The notes under the pieces are model-generated. The model worked only from the letters and a program-made list of their open reading frames with translations. It was not told the origin of the DNA and made no database searches. This document shows, one piece after another, positions 14,446-27,300 of a DNA stretch of 64,000 bases. The first letter of the stretch is position 1; each line of letters opens with the position of its first letter. Position numbers and translations under genes: made by a program. The stretch spans positions 92,502,249-92,566,248 of the forward strand of contig CM042157.1 of NCBI GenBank assembly GCA_023376005.1, read 5' to 3'. This stretch comes from Doryteuthis pealeii. Lineage: Eukaryota > Mollusca > Cephalopoda > Myopsida > Loliginidae.

Positions 14446-17400
14446 TAAGTTCAGTAATTTTTGGAGAATAAGAAAAATAAGGAGTCATTATTTACCTGGT
14501 GGTTTCATCATGGTAGGATGTTCAACAAGATTGGTAATTCCGTCAAAATGATTTTTCCAAGTTTCAGACATGTTTTCCACAGTGTCTGTGATGTTATCAT
14601 AACTACAATGATAAAAATAATATAACAATGAGATTTTATGCACATCAAAATATCTAGACAATATCTTTTTAAAATATCTACACAAGAAAATAATTTCTAG
14701 TAAAAATTTTCTTGCAGATTTAAAAAAAAAAAGTCAAAGTTTATTTGATTAAAAAAATTTTGTTACCAAATAACCCTATTTTGGTTATCTCCCCTTGACC
14801 TAAGCCTCTGGCCAAGAGTCAAGTTGCCTCTATTATATTTCATGCTTAGTTTGGTTTAGTTGTTTTGTTTTACGGCATATTAACCTCAGTGGGTTATTTA
14901 ATGCCGATAAAGTTTTAGAATAATTCATTCTTAATGGATAATCAGTTTTGTTTATAAACATATTTTACTATTTAACCCATAGATGGAACCCTAACAGGTA
15001 CAACCACTCCGGGTCAGAGTGGAACAGGAAGCAATGGTGATGAAGGTGTGCTCCACATTCCCAAACCTTCAAAAATGGAACCTCACCATCAGATAGAGTT
15101 TAATGTCATTCCCAGGACATGAAGACTCTCAGCCACTGCCTTCTAGCATCAATATGATAAAAAGGGTTGGGGCTTGCCATAGAGTTGGGGCAATCATATA
15201 GGTGCTAGGGCTTGACGTAACCAACCGATTGATCAGAGGAGCCTCTCCGACTGCCCGTCTAGCCTAAGAAAGGGCAAAAGTGGAGTATTGCAAGTCATGG
15301 ACTGCTCAACCACCTGGGTTCTATCCATAAGCATCACGGGTCGCCACAGTCAGTCAACAGGTGACCCCATTGGGGGAGTCTTACCCCTCTGCAGAGGTGC
15401 ATTCTAATGCCCCAGCCGACAGGGTGGATTTCATGCTTAGTTCATAGGGCGTCTTGTGCAGTGTACTGATTACTGTGCTATGATAGCATACCATTACTAT
15501 TTTAATTCTTACTGGTCGCCTCATACTTCTGGCCTGGTACTACAACTAAGCTAAGCTCAGTAAATAACTAAATTTAATATCTAGTTTATTTAGTAAAAAT
15601 GTTTTATGGGCAGTTAAACCATTTTAACACTGACAACTTTTAAACCATTTTCATATAAATTATGTAAATATTTTTTAATTTCATTCTACAACAAAAAAAT
15701 TGCAATTTGCAGTTAAGTAACTGTTTTGTTAAATTATACGTTTTTGATCAGTTTCCATTATTATGATTTAAAACAAAATCTTATCTTGCATTTTATAAAG
15801 TTTAACTCAGTATATGTTACTAGGAAAAATGCTACAAAGAAAGAAAATTTGCATTTATATTTTAGTGCAAAAATAAAGAGTGGGGCATTAGTAACAGGAA
15901 ATTTCACCTATTATTTTGTTACTGACTGACCTATAACTTTTGGCAAAGTAATAATAACACTGGTTTACAAAAAAATATTTTTTGTCTGAGGCAAGAATGT
16001 GAATATGTGTTTTTACTAATTTGTGTGTGCTGAATTCAAATTTATAAACAGTTTTGCTCTATCACCTCTAGTTTTCTGTCTTTTAAATAGTCTCATTTTA
16101 GTATATACAGAGTATATACATGTTTATTTCAACAGTTGCAGCAGCTTATTACAGATAAAACAAAATAGATAAAGAACATTGACGGAATAAATATACTTGG
16201 ATGATACAATGTACACAATTCATAGTACCGCAGACAGTTAGAAATGTGTTTTCTTAGATGATCTGCTGACTGCCAGTGCACTACTGGCTGTTGATTGAGA
16301 CGTTGGCTACGCTTAACTGCCAAAATCCATCTTGATATATAGCTATATATATATAATGTAATGCTATCACTTACATTTATTGCATAATAACTAAAAAAGA
16401 AGACATAAGTAACACAATATTAGAAATTAACCCTGAATGCATATACGCCTTTATGTACAGTATGTGTACAAAATGTACAGTATGCATATCTAAAAAAACT
16501 AGAGGGGATGAGTAAAAACGGATTTCCAATCTGAATTCAGCTGCACCCCCAAATTAGGTTAAAACAGATATTTTTGTGCTTGCCTCAATTTCTTTGTAAA
16601 CCAGTGTAATTATACACAATTATAGTTTCAAGTAATTATATACAAACAAATATTTTGTTTGCAAACAATTATATGGTTTCCCATATTTCAAGCAAATATA
16701 TGGTTTCAAGTAACTAATAATAATAATAATAATAAAAATGATAATAATCCTTTGTAAACAATTGTACCTTCAAGTAACTATTGTTACAAATAATTTGCAC
16801 ACAGCTCCTCTATAGTTTTAAATATTCCTACCTAATACTAATAATTTTCAAACAGGTACTACCACTCCGGGTTAGAGTGGACCTGGGGGTAATGACAACA
16901 AAAGAGTGACTACACACTCCCCAGAGCTCCAGAACTGGAGCCTCACCACAAGAGATAGTTTAGAGACATACGCAGGACACCTTTTTGGTGGAGGGGTGAG
17001 CGTGTTGGTGTTACTCCTCTAGTTAAAAATGAGACCGTCCAAATTATTCAAGATGCAATGCAAAAATGTAAATCCAGATTATCTGATGTCGCTTAATCAC
17101 AGATTTCTTATTCGTTCATTTTATTTCACCCAATTTAAAAAATGAAACATTCCAAATAGTCTTGCGTCACTATGAATTGAAAAAAAAAAAAAAAAAGATT
17201 TGGGTAATTCCATGTCAAATCCTCCAGCAAAAAGTGAAATTGTCACCACCCCTTCAGTTTTTCTGATTTTTTCCAGGTGTGGACTATGTTAACGTCAGAC
17301 ACTCCCCAAAATTTGAGCTTTCAATTCCAAAAATTGGCGGAGTTATGTCGATTTTTAGCTCTCCAAATTTGGTGGGGTTGGTGAAAATGGCGACTTTTTG

Positions 17401-19113
17401 TAACCTATTTGTCTGTAAAATGAGTATACAGGGTGGATGTCTGTTAGGAAAGTGATAATAAATCAAGAGTTTTTATATAACCAAATAATAAAGAAAAAAA
17501 AAGGTAAATCAAGTGTAAAAACTTACTTATCATCAACTAAGATATATTCATCCCACCATTCAATTTCAGGTGTCTCACCTTCTCTCTAAAAAAAAGAAAA
17601 AAAATTACATTTAAACAATATAAGAAATAACAAAAACAAAATCTATTTTGATGAAACATTCAATATTCAATTTATTATGAAAATTTTGATTTGTGATATT
17701 TTGCTAATAGTACTTTTAAAATATCTAGCATCTAACGACCAGTAACAATATACAGTAAAATTCATTGTAACTACCCATTCTAACTGCACTATCTAATGGC
17801 ACGTTAGTTTTTATATTATTATTACATAATTCATGGATAGCAGATGAATTATGTAAGTACTGTAGTTAGAATTTTTGGAATCAGAGTTTGTTAGATTCAA
17901 AATAATGAGGGTTGAGTGGAAAATTACACTACTTAACCCCTTCTGGAAGCGTTGATTGGGAGCGTGTGACAATTTTAAGTTTAGTTGTGGCCAGAAATTT
18001 AGAGTGAGCGGACTTGAAAGACTGTCTCACTGAGATGTCTCTTCTCGCTGCAAAGTTGAATCCTGGGCTGGGGTTGTTCTTAATAAAAGCTATATGTAGA
18101 AAAACAACAAAGTCTTGTTGATAGATTAAAATAAGAATGCACAGATACCGATCCCAACCAGAAAGAAGAATCAGCCCAACAAGAGAAGATGACAGGAACA
18201 AGCAAAAGAGTTAACAAGTAAGAACCTCTCATCATCACCTTCTACCGCATCTCTCTCTCTCTCTCCGTTTCTTTCTGTCTCTCTCTCTCCGTTTCTTTCT
18301 GTCTCTCTCTCTCTCTCTCTCACAATTATATACCTGGGTAAAGGGGTATATAACATTATCACAAGAATATTGTTACATACTATATTGCAGCAACATTATA
18401 AGAAGATTTCAGAACATTATTATAAAAGCTAAAATTACTTAACCCTTAACCGTTTTACTGTCAAGCTAGATCGAAATTGTTTAGCAATAATATATTTAAA
18501 AAAAAAAAAAAATGTGCTTCTAGACTTTTACAGATGAGTTCCATCTTTAACCATTTCATTACCAAGATGTTTTAAAAAGTTTTGGACATGCAAAATGATG
18601 CTTTGAGCACAAAGTTTTAAGGGTTAAAATGAAATTTGTTTGGGACACCAGTTGGTTGGTTGGATTTTACAGCATGTTAACCCATTGTACCATGTTATGC
18701 TGAAGACGCTTTGTTTTATTCATTGTTGATGGGTACTAACATTTTTTTATTAAACTCAATTTTTTTTAAACACATTTTTTGTAGAACTTATTTTGTTCTA
18801 TTCAATCCATAGATAGGACCCTACCAGGTACTACCACACCGGGTAAGAGTGGACCTGGGAGTAATGTTGATGAAGGGGTACTCCACATTCCCAAGAGCTC
18901 CAGAATTAGATAGAGTTTAATGTCATACCCAGGACATTAAGACCTTCAGCCAGTGTCCCAGTGAGGGTGAAAGGGTTTGGAAATTTAAAAAGAAATTCAG
19001 GCTTATCAATTAATGATAAATTTCAAATTTTATAACTATACATATTTAAAGGACAGTTGTGTGTGTATGTATGTCTGGAGGAAACTTCAAAAAGAAATCA
19101 ATTAACGACAAAG

Positions 19114-19147
<34 letters not shown>

Positions 19148-20181
19148 TTAAATATCACCAGGGCTTGATTTTTGAGCAAAAATAATAGAGATTTGATTTA
19201 TATTCATGAAGATAATTAAAAAATAAAATTTAAATGATAACTGCATCGATTTTTTTTCATTTAATATTTTAGATAGTAGACATTAACATTTCTTTTCAGA
19301 GTAGCTGGATCAATGCAAGGTCTAATTTTTTTTTTTTACATAGGAATTTAAAAGGGACATCTCACAAAAAAAAAAGAAAATCCCCCTCTACCCAGGCGAT
19401 GCCGGGTAGCCGCTGCTATGCCTTGATGATGATTATATAAATGTAATTATTACACGGCAGAAATAATAATCATTTTTGGTTTAACAAGAAATTTCTTCCT
19501 AAAAATGTCATTAAAATAATCCCAAGTAAATGTATTTAAAATAATTTTTGCTTTAATGAGAAATTCTTTCCTTCATTTGTTGAATCATCATCTTGTCTAC
19601 TGTGGATGGAGGTTATTCTATTTTACTGACCCACATTGTTTGATCTTCTTTGCTGAGATAAAAAAACAAAAACAAAGATATTTTCTGTGTGTATGACGGA
19701 GAACGAGAAAGAAAAAGAGCAAGACATTGTCTTGCCTGCCGGGATTGAACCCGCATCCTCCCGCATGCAAAAACAAATGCGATTTAGGCACTGGACGAAT
19801 GCAAGGTTCGACTGATGTGCCCGGATGTTTGGGTAATATGCCCATAAATAACCAAAGCGAGTAGAGCGTGGGCAGAGAAGCATTCGGCTTACGTGAGACG
19901 GCAGTCAGAAAAGATTATTTTGACGATTACGACGGATTTTCAGCTGCTGGTCGAAGACGAAGACTGTGTTGACTAAAAGAAAGTTCGGCCTGCGAGAAGA
20001 CGGTGAACTCGCTTCTTTTTGGTCCCTCCCCCCTCAGCAGGAACTTGTTGACTCAACTATCTATTTCCCCCCCCTCTATTTTTTCCCCCTTCTATAGTGT
20101 GCACATTCTTTATTATCACAGATGTCTTTTCAGCACATTACATATTACTGACCACACATATCGGGAGTGCCTGGGCCACAG

Positions 20182-20217
<36 letters not shown>

Positions 20218-23200
20218 ACATCCACTCACCTCTGTGGTTTTTGGCTAACTAATTTAAAGTTGCAATCTAACTTCTAGAACCAGTCGGCCACCTGACTGAG
20301 ATTATCCAATCAAAGACAAGTTTTCAAATTGATCTCAGGTTCATCGCTTGTCAATTAAACTGAGTTGACATTAACAGTTTAAATCTTTTAAAAGAATCTA
20401 CACTCTCAAATAATAGATACAGCTAATCTATTATTAAACATGTTTTAAAGGATAAGGAATTTTTAGATTTTCACAACTTTAATATGTAAATGTGATAAAA
20501 AAATAAAAATGAATGGCCTCAACAGATTATCATTTGATGTGCAATCCTTTGTGAAATATAAGAAAAATCTATTGCAAATCATACTTACAATTTCTTTCTT
20601 TGGAGCAATCGTAGCTAGTCGAGCTGCAGAAGCAATACCAGTTTTCTTTGCTGCCTGTGCAATCTCATTCTGTAACTTTTCCAACTGGGCCTAAAAGAAA
20701 AAAAGAAAAAAAAAAAAAGAAAGAAAAAGAATTTACATTTTGTTTAGAGAGTTTATTGGTAGATATCTAGAAATAACAGCACAAATGAAACAAAAAATAA
20801 AATGTTTTAATTTCAAACTTGCAAAATGCAAAAAAAACAACAAAAAAAAAAAAACAAAAACAAAACAAAACAAAAAAAAAACATCTGAATGTTTTTTTTC
20901 TCCTCCAATTTCAAGAACATTTCACTATCATTTATCAATATTAAAAGTTTACAAGCTGTACTAATAAATCCAACGTAATTACCTCCCCTTAAATATCTCT
21001 GTATAAAAGCAACGCTCTGACCACATCAGTTAGATTGTAGTCAGAGTAAAGTAAAATAAAGCTTTGCTAAAGTCTGAAACCCTGGTTCTCTTTTTACTAC
21101 ACAAGCATTACAGTTCTTTTTGTTGAATAGATATGACTTTTAAAAGTCTAATAAAAAATAGCTATGGACGTTGAACTTTTTAACTTTAAAACAACAAACC
21201 TAAGTTTTAAACTTAATGGCCATAGCTTGTGTTTTTGGCTTGTAAATTTTAAACTAGATACCTACTTTATATGGTTAAATATATAAAGATTCAGTTTAAT
21301 AAACCTGATTGAGATAAAGTAAGGTTCTAGTTGAGCATTATAATCACATAATTAGTATAATAGTTGATTAATGATTAAAAGATAAATATTAATCACTAAT
21401 ATTAATCTGTAGCAGAGAGGAAAGAAAAATTCATTTTTTAATGGAGGAGTAAGTGAAGATTGAAGACACTTGTGTAGTCTTGTCTGTATTTATTCATTAA
21501 AATGTATTGAATATCTTGCATCCTTTTCTATCTAACTGACTCTCTTCATGTTTAGTACCATATAAAAATTAACTTACCTTGGTCCGTAATCTTTGAGCCA
21601 GTTGTTCAAATTTTCCATGTTCATGGAATTTAAATGCTCTCCGAGGCCTTTGGGCAAGTTTTGTCCTAAATAAACAAAATCAAAAAACATTTCCTATTTG
21701 TAGATTAATTCATGAAGTAAAAATGTTCATACAAATATATAAAGCTTCACCCGAATTTATTACAATCTTAAAAGTTTAGTTTATATTTCTTAAGTATACA
21801 CAAGATCATAATACCTATGTTGTTATTAAACTCCTTTTTTTTTCTTATTAATCTATTAGCATTGCTTATATCAAAATAGAAAACAAACTTTTAGGAGTTG
21901 AATATATTAACAAAAGCAAAACCTCACAAAAAAACAACCACCCCCTCCCTCAAAGAAAAAAAAAGAATTAATGAGATTCCATGAAAAAACATTTGGTTCA
22001 GCTGAATAAACATTTTTAAATGTATTACAATGAAACCATCCAGACATTGAGAAGAGGTGATACTGAACTTTTAACCAATGGAAAAGGTCATCTCTTTCAT
22101 ATCCAATCAGCATCTTTGTTACAAATTACTGTTGGGTTTTCCCAGTATGTTTTAAAAACAATGGACAGACTGAAATTCACAAAAGAAACATGAGAAGGAA
22201 TCTAGTGGCAAATGTGCAATAATGCTAATCAATCTGCCATATTGGATCTTCTTAATCAACTGTATGACTCTTTGACAGTTAAGAAGAACCTGGAGAAAGG
22301 TAATTCCAAGATTGTCACACTTTAAATTAACAGGTAAATTCTTATGTAAACTCAAGAGATTTTTTGGTCAATGTTGAGATGATTTACTACAAAGTTGAAT
22401 ATAACTTCTAAATTTCAATCTTGGTTTGAAAGATCCTAAAACTGAGGTTTAAGCTTTGAATGTGTCCAATCAAGAGATTGCTTAGAATATAAAGATATGA
22501 ATTCTCTGGTTCAATGTATTAAAGTTAGTCTTCATTTGCCACAATCTCTTGCTTGTTAAAAAACATTTTATGACAACAGCAAGCCACTGGAATTCTTGAA
22601 GGTAGTAATACCATCTTAGCCAGCAAAACTGTCTTTACTGAATGAGAGTTGAAGAGGATGGTGTCCAGCATTATTTATAATATCTTAACATATACAAGAG
22701 ATTATGAAAAGGTAAATAGAAAGAAAGACATTAAAATAAATAAAAATGAGTCTTACCCAACTCTGATATCAAAGAATCTACTCTCACTTATTTCTTCTGG
22801 GGGTTTCTCTATAAGACCTTTGAACTGCTCGCGACGTTTGGCTCGAATGTTAGCCTAAAAACAAAATGACAAAAAATTGAATATAAAATCAAGTTGGCGT
22901 TTGTAACAAAATATAAACTAGCTGAAAATCCACAATACAAATAGGATTTTAAGCTAAGCTATAGAAGGCATAAATATGAAAGTATGTATTTACTGAATCA
23001 CACCATATTGAAACTATGAAGGAGAAAATCAAAGATTTATTCTTGACATACAAATTGACCATAAATCTATCCATTGTATTTTTTAAAATTACAGCAATAA
23101 ATATCTAATAAGAATGTTCTCGGGGGGGGGGGGGGGGGGGCGCACAGTTAAGTCCGACGCTTTTACTCTCCCAACTGACTAAGTGTTCAGTTTGAAACAA

Positions 23201-24270
23201 TCTTTCCCAGCAATGCTGCACCTTCTCACCAACACTATCAAAATATCTTTTCTCTCGTCGCAACAGCCAAAATGCTACTGCAAGCTTTCTCCCAGATTTG
23301 TGAGGGCTGGTCATTATATACACAATTACAGTGTTCATCCGGGCTCCTTATTCTGACTTGCCCATGCGACATTAATCAGCACGCGTCAATCCTTCACATC
23401 CGGGCCACTCTGGACAGTTTAGTAATTCGCCTGCGTCAGGCCACGACTCACGATCAGGAGGATGTGAGTTCAATCTCCTCACTCACCTCTGATCTCATTC
23501 TGCATGCCAAACACAGTCGTGCATGCTTCGAACCACTACGTTCGTGGTTTCTCTCGCCACAAAATAAAAGCACAATATTAAACTATGTTTTTGCAAATTA
23601 ATAAACGACATTGAGAGATTAATGTTACAACACCTGCTGGTCCTTTCTTGTATTACATGTGTGTGTACAAGTCTTAATTTTCCAGAGACAAGAAAAGAAA
23701 AAAAAAGACGGCCATGGGAAAAAATTCAGGGAAATAAGGCCATAACTTGTGTTTTTGGCTTGTAAATTTTAAACTAGATACCTACTTTATATGGTTAAAC
23801 AAAAATATAAAGATTCAGTTTAATAAACCTGATTGAGATAAAGTAAGGTTCTAGTTGAGCATTATAATCATATAATTAGTATAATTGTTGATTAATGATA
23901 AAAAGATAAATATTAATCACTAATATTAAAGCTTTCTGTAACAGATAGGCAAGAAGTGAGTGAAGATTGATAGACACTTGTGTAGTCTTGTCTATATTTA
24001 TTCATTTAAATTACTTAAGAAGGTTTAATTTGGTTTATATTGTATAGAACAGGTATGGACAATGCTTTTTTTTTTTTTTTTTTTTTTTAAGATGCTGGCC
24101 TCAAAACATGGCTCATCATTAGACAGGCTGCACTGTTAAAAGAAGTTCAGGTTAATTTTATGTTGAAGACCTCAACCATTTTCACTACAGAATACCCTAT
24201 GTGTAATCATCTGCCTTAGAAATAGGGAAAAGTTCATTTCTTTTCTCTTTGATAAAAAGATCTTTTCCAT

Positions 24271-24306
<36 letters not shown>

Positions 24307-27300
24307 AATCTTCAGAAAGCACTGCAGACCACATTTTGCCCATGAGTGATCTAGAAAATTTCTAACTGATATATCAATAACTGTTAATTACCTTGAGTGT
24401 TGGTGTATGGTGCTGTAGTTGGATGGCTTGACCAGTTTTGGCATCAATGGTTCGTCCTTCTTCATCCAAAATCAGTGGAGTAGGTCTTAAAATTTAAAAA
24501 AAAGTCATAGGCACATGATGTTAATATTATTCATGCAAATAAAGAGTTAGGCTTTTTTTTATAATGGGAAATTATTCATAGAATAAAAAAGTTTATTTGT
24601 ATTTTTTGACCACACTAAAGAATAGATATGTCATAAATACTTTATGTTGTATTTTACTTAAATGTTTAATCTATTTGTAAAAATTCACAAGAATTCAAAT
24701 TAGTATTGAATACCAATGGCTGATAATATATGAAATTAACAATGTAGTTTATGTAACAAAGCCTTTTTTCATTTACAGATAATTTCATAGAAAATTTAAC
24801 TATCCAAAATAGACATTGTTACGCATTACAAGTAAATCATAATCAATTATCAGCAATTAGAAATGAAATTTCACTTTTCACTTTTCTTTGGTCTCTCTGA
24901 TGGAACAGCGTATAAATGTTTGAAAGCGATTAGGTGAACGTAACAACATACATTTACATAGTAATCTAAAAATGTAATCATAGAATACAATATAATTTGT
25001 ATTTGAGAGAGAACAATGAAATCTTTGTAGACATAAGAGTTGAATAAAAAGTGAAATCCTTGCTTCAATAATATTTATCAGTTCATCATGATGGGATAAG
25101 ATGGATGAACATGCTAGCAATATCCTCTACTTAGTTTTTTTTAAGTCAATGGGAAATCTATATCTATCTATCTATATATCTATACATATATAAAGAGCAG
25201 TTGTGTGTTATGTCCGGAGGAAACTTCGAAAATAAAACAATTAACGACAAAGTAAATATATATATATATATACATTAAATATCACCAGGGCTTGGTTTTT
25301 GAGCAAAAATAATAGAGATTTGAGTTATATTCGTGAAGATAAAAAAATAAAATTCAAATGATAACAGCATGGATTTTTTTTTTCATTTAATATTTTAGAT
25401 AGTAGACATTAACATTTCTTTTCAGAGTAGCTGGATCAATGCAAGGTCTATATTTTACATAGGGATTTAAATGGGGCATTCTACGAGGATTCAACTCACG
25501 ATTCAGTAATAATGGATCTGCGGGACTAACTTACAAAATCCCCCTCTACCCAGGCGACGCGGGTAGCCACTGCTAGTATAATATGAATTATTCAACAAGT
25601 ACAAGTTGATGTGTAGATTATGCTGAAAGTAATAAAAAAAAATCAAAATAGACACTTACTTAGAAGGCTGGATATTTTTCCTGTAAAAAAAAAAAAAAAG
25701 AAAAAAACATACATTATATAAAAAGAAGCCATTTTTCACTAATTAAAAGTTGAAGTGTAATGTCATAATGTATTTTCACTTGTATATTTTTGGTAATTTA
25801 GATATAAACTTAAGACATTATCAACTGTAACTGATTATTGTATTCAAACAGATTAAAACTACTGAAGTCTACAAAGTGAAGTAAATAAAAAGTAAAGTTG
25901 TCAGGGTGGCCTCATGTTGGTATCAGCCAGACAGCGAGGGAATCTATCCCCTTTTCACTAGCACTAGACCAAGGAAATAGTTTTATTAGCATCTGAGGTA
26001 GAACACCACACCTACCATCAGCACCTCACTTTACCACACGGATCCCTGTGCAACTCATACACTGAGTTGGTGAGGGGCGGATATCGAACCAGGAACCTTG
26101 CGGTTCCCAGCCGGACACTCTACCGACTGAGCTAAGGATTTAATTTTTGTAGCTATAAAGAAGAAAATACAATATTCTTCTGTGTATACCGTGTATAATG
26201 CCCCCCCCCATTTCAGATGAAAATTTCGAGACCCACCCACCCCCGTTCTCTTATAAATATGCAGTAGAAAAATAGAGATGGTTTGGATGAAAAATGTGTG
26301 CAGGAAATTGTATCAGTCAAATCAGATCATTCCTTGACTGATAGTACCATGAAATCCAGTAAAAACGGTCGCATGTTATTTGGAAAGGAGATCTTAAATA
26401 CTATTTATCTGAATTTTTGAGATGAGGCTTGATGATTAGGATTATTTGTATTATTCAGACTATATACCTGATGCCACTCTCCACATACATGCATATTACT
26501 ACTGTAAACTGTTCATGTTCCTGACAATAATACATTATTCTTTGTACTTGACATGAGACTTTGATAAGTTGTGGTGCACCTGAGCAATGTACACAATAAA
26601 TTTTATTATTATTATTATTATTGTCCTCATCTTCATTGTTATCTGTACAATATTTCGGACGATGTGCCCTCCGGCCTTCTCCAGGTATTCCTTGTTGGAC
26701 TTGGGAACCTTCTCAGACTAGGGAACCTTCTTTTTGAACTTGGGAACCTGAGTCTGGCAAGAAATTACCTGAAGAAGACCGGAGGGTATATTGGCCGAAA
26801 CGTTGTACAGATAACAATGAAGATGAGGACAATAGTTTGAATAATACAAATAATACTGATGTAATAAGTAATTGAGAGTTACCTCCCCTTTATGTAAATT
26901 TAAAGTTTTGTAAAACTATCTAAACTCCCAAGAGAACTGCAAATCTATTCAAAGTAGAATAAAGCTTACTCAAGTCTGACTGTGTATGTTTTCTTATTAC
27001 TACAACTGAGATCTTAAATGTTATCTATTTATGTATAAAATGCAATGTAACTTTATAAGTTTTATTTTAGAATTTAGAGAATTGTGTCCATTGTGCATTA
27101 ATATTTATATACTTTATGTAGTTTTTTCTTAAGATTTGTTTTGTTGTTTTTTTTGCACATGTTCCTACTTACCTGACCCGGAGTGGTAGTACCTGTTAGG
27201 GTCCCATCTATCAGCCAAACAACGAGGGAGTCTATCCCTTTTTCACTAGCGCTAAACCAGAGAGACAGTTTTTTTAGCGTCTGAGGTGGTGCGCCACACC

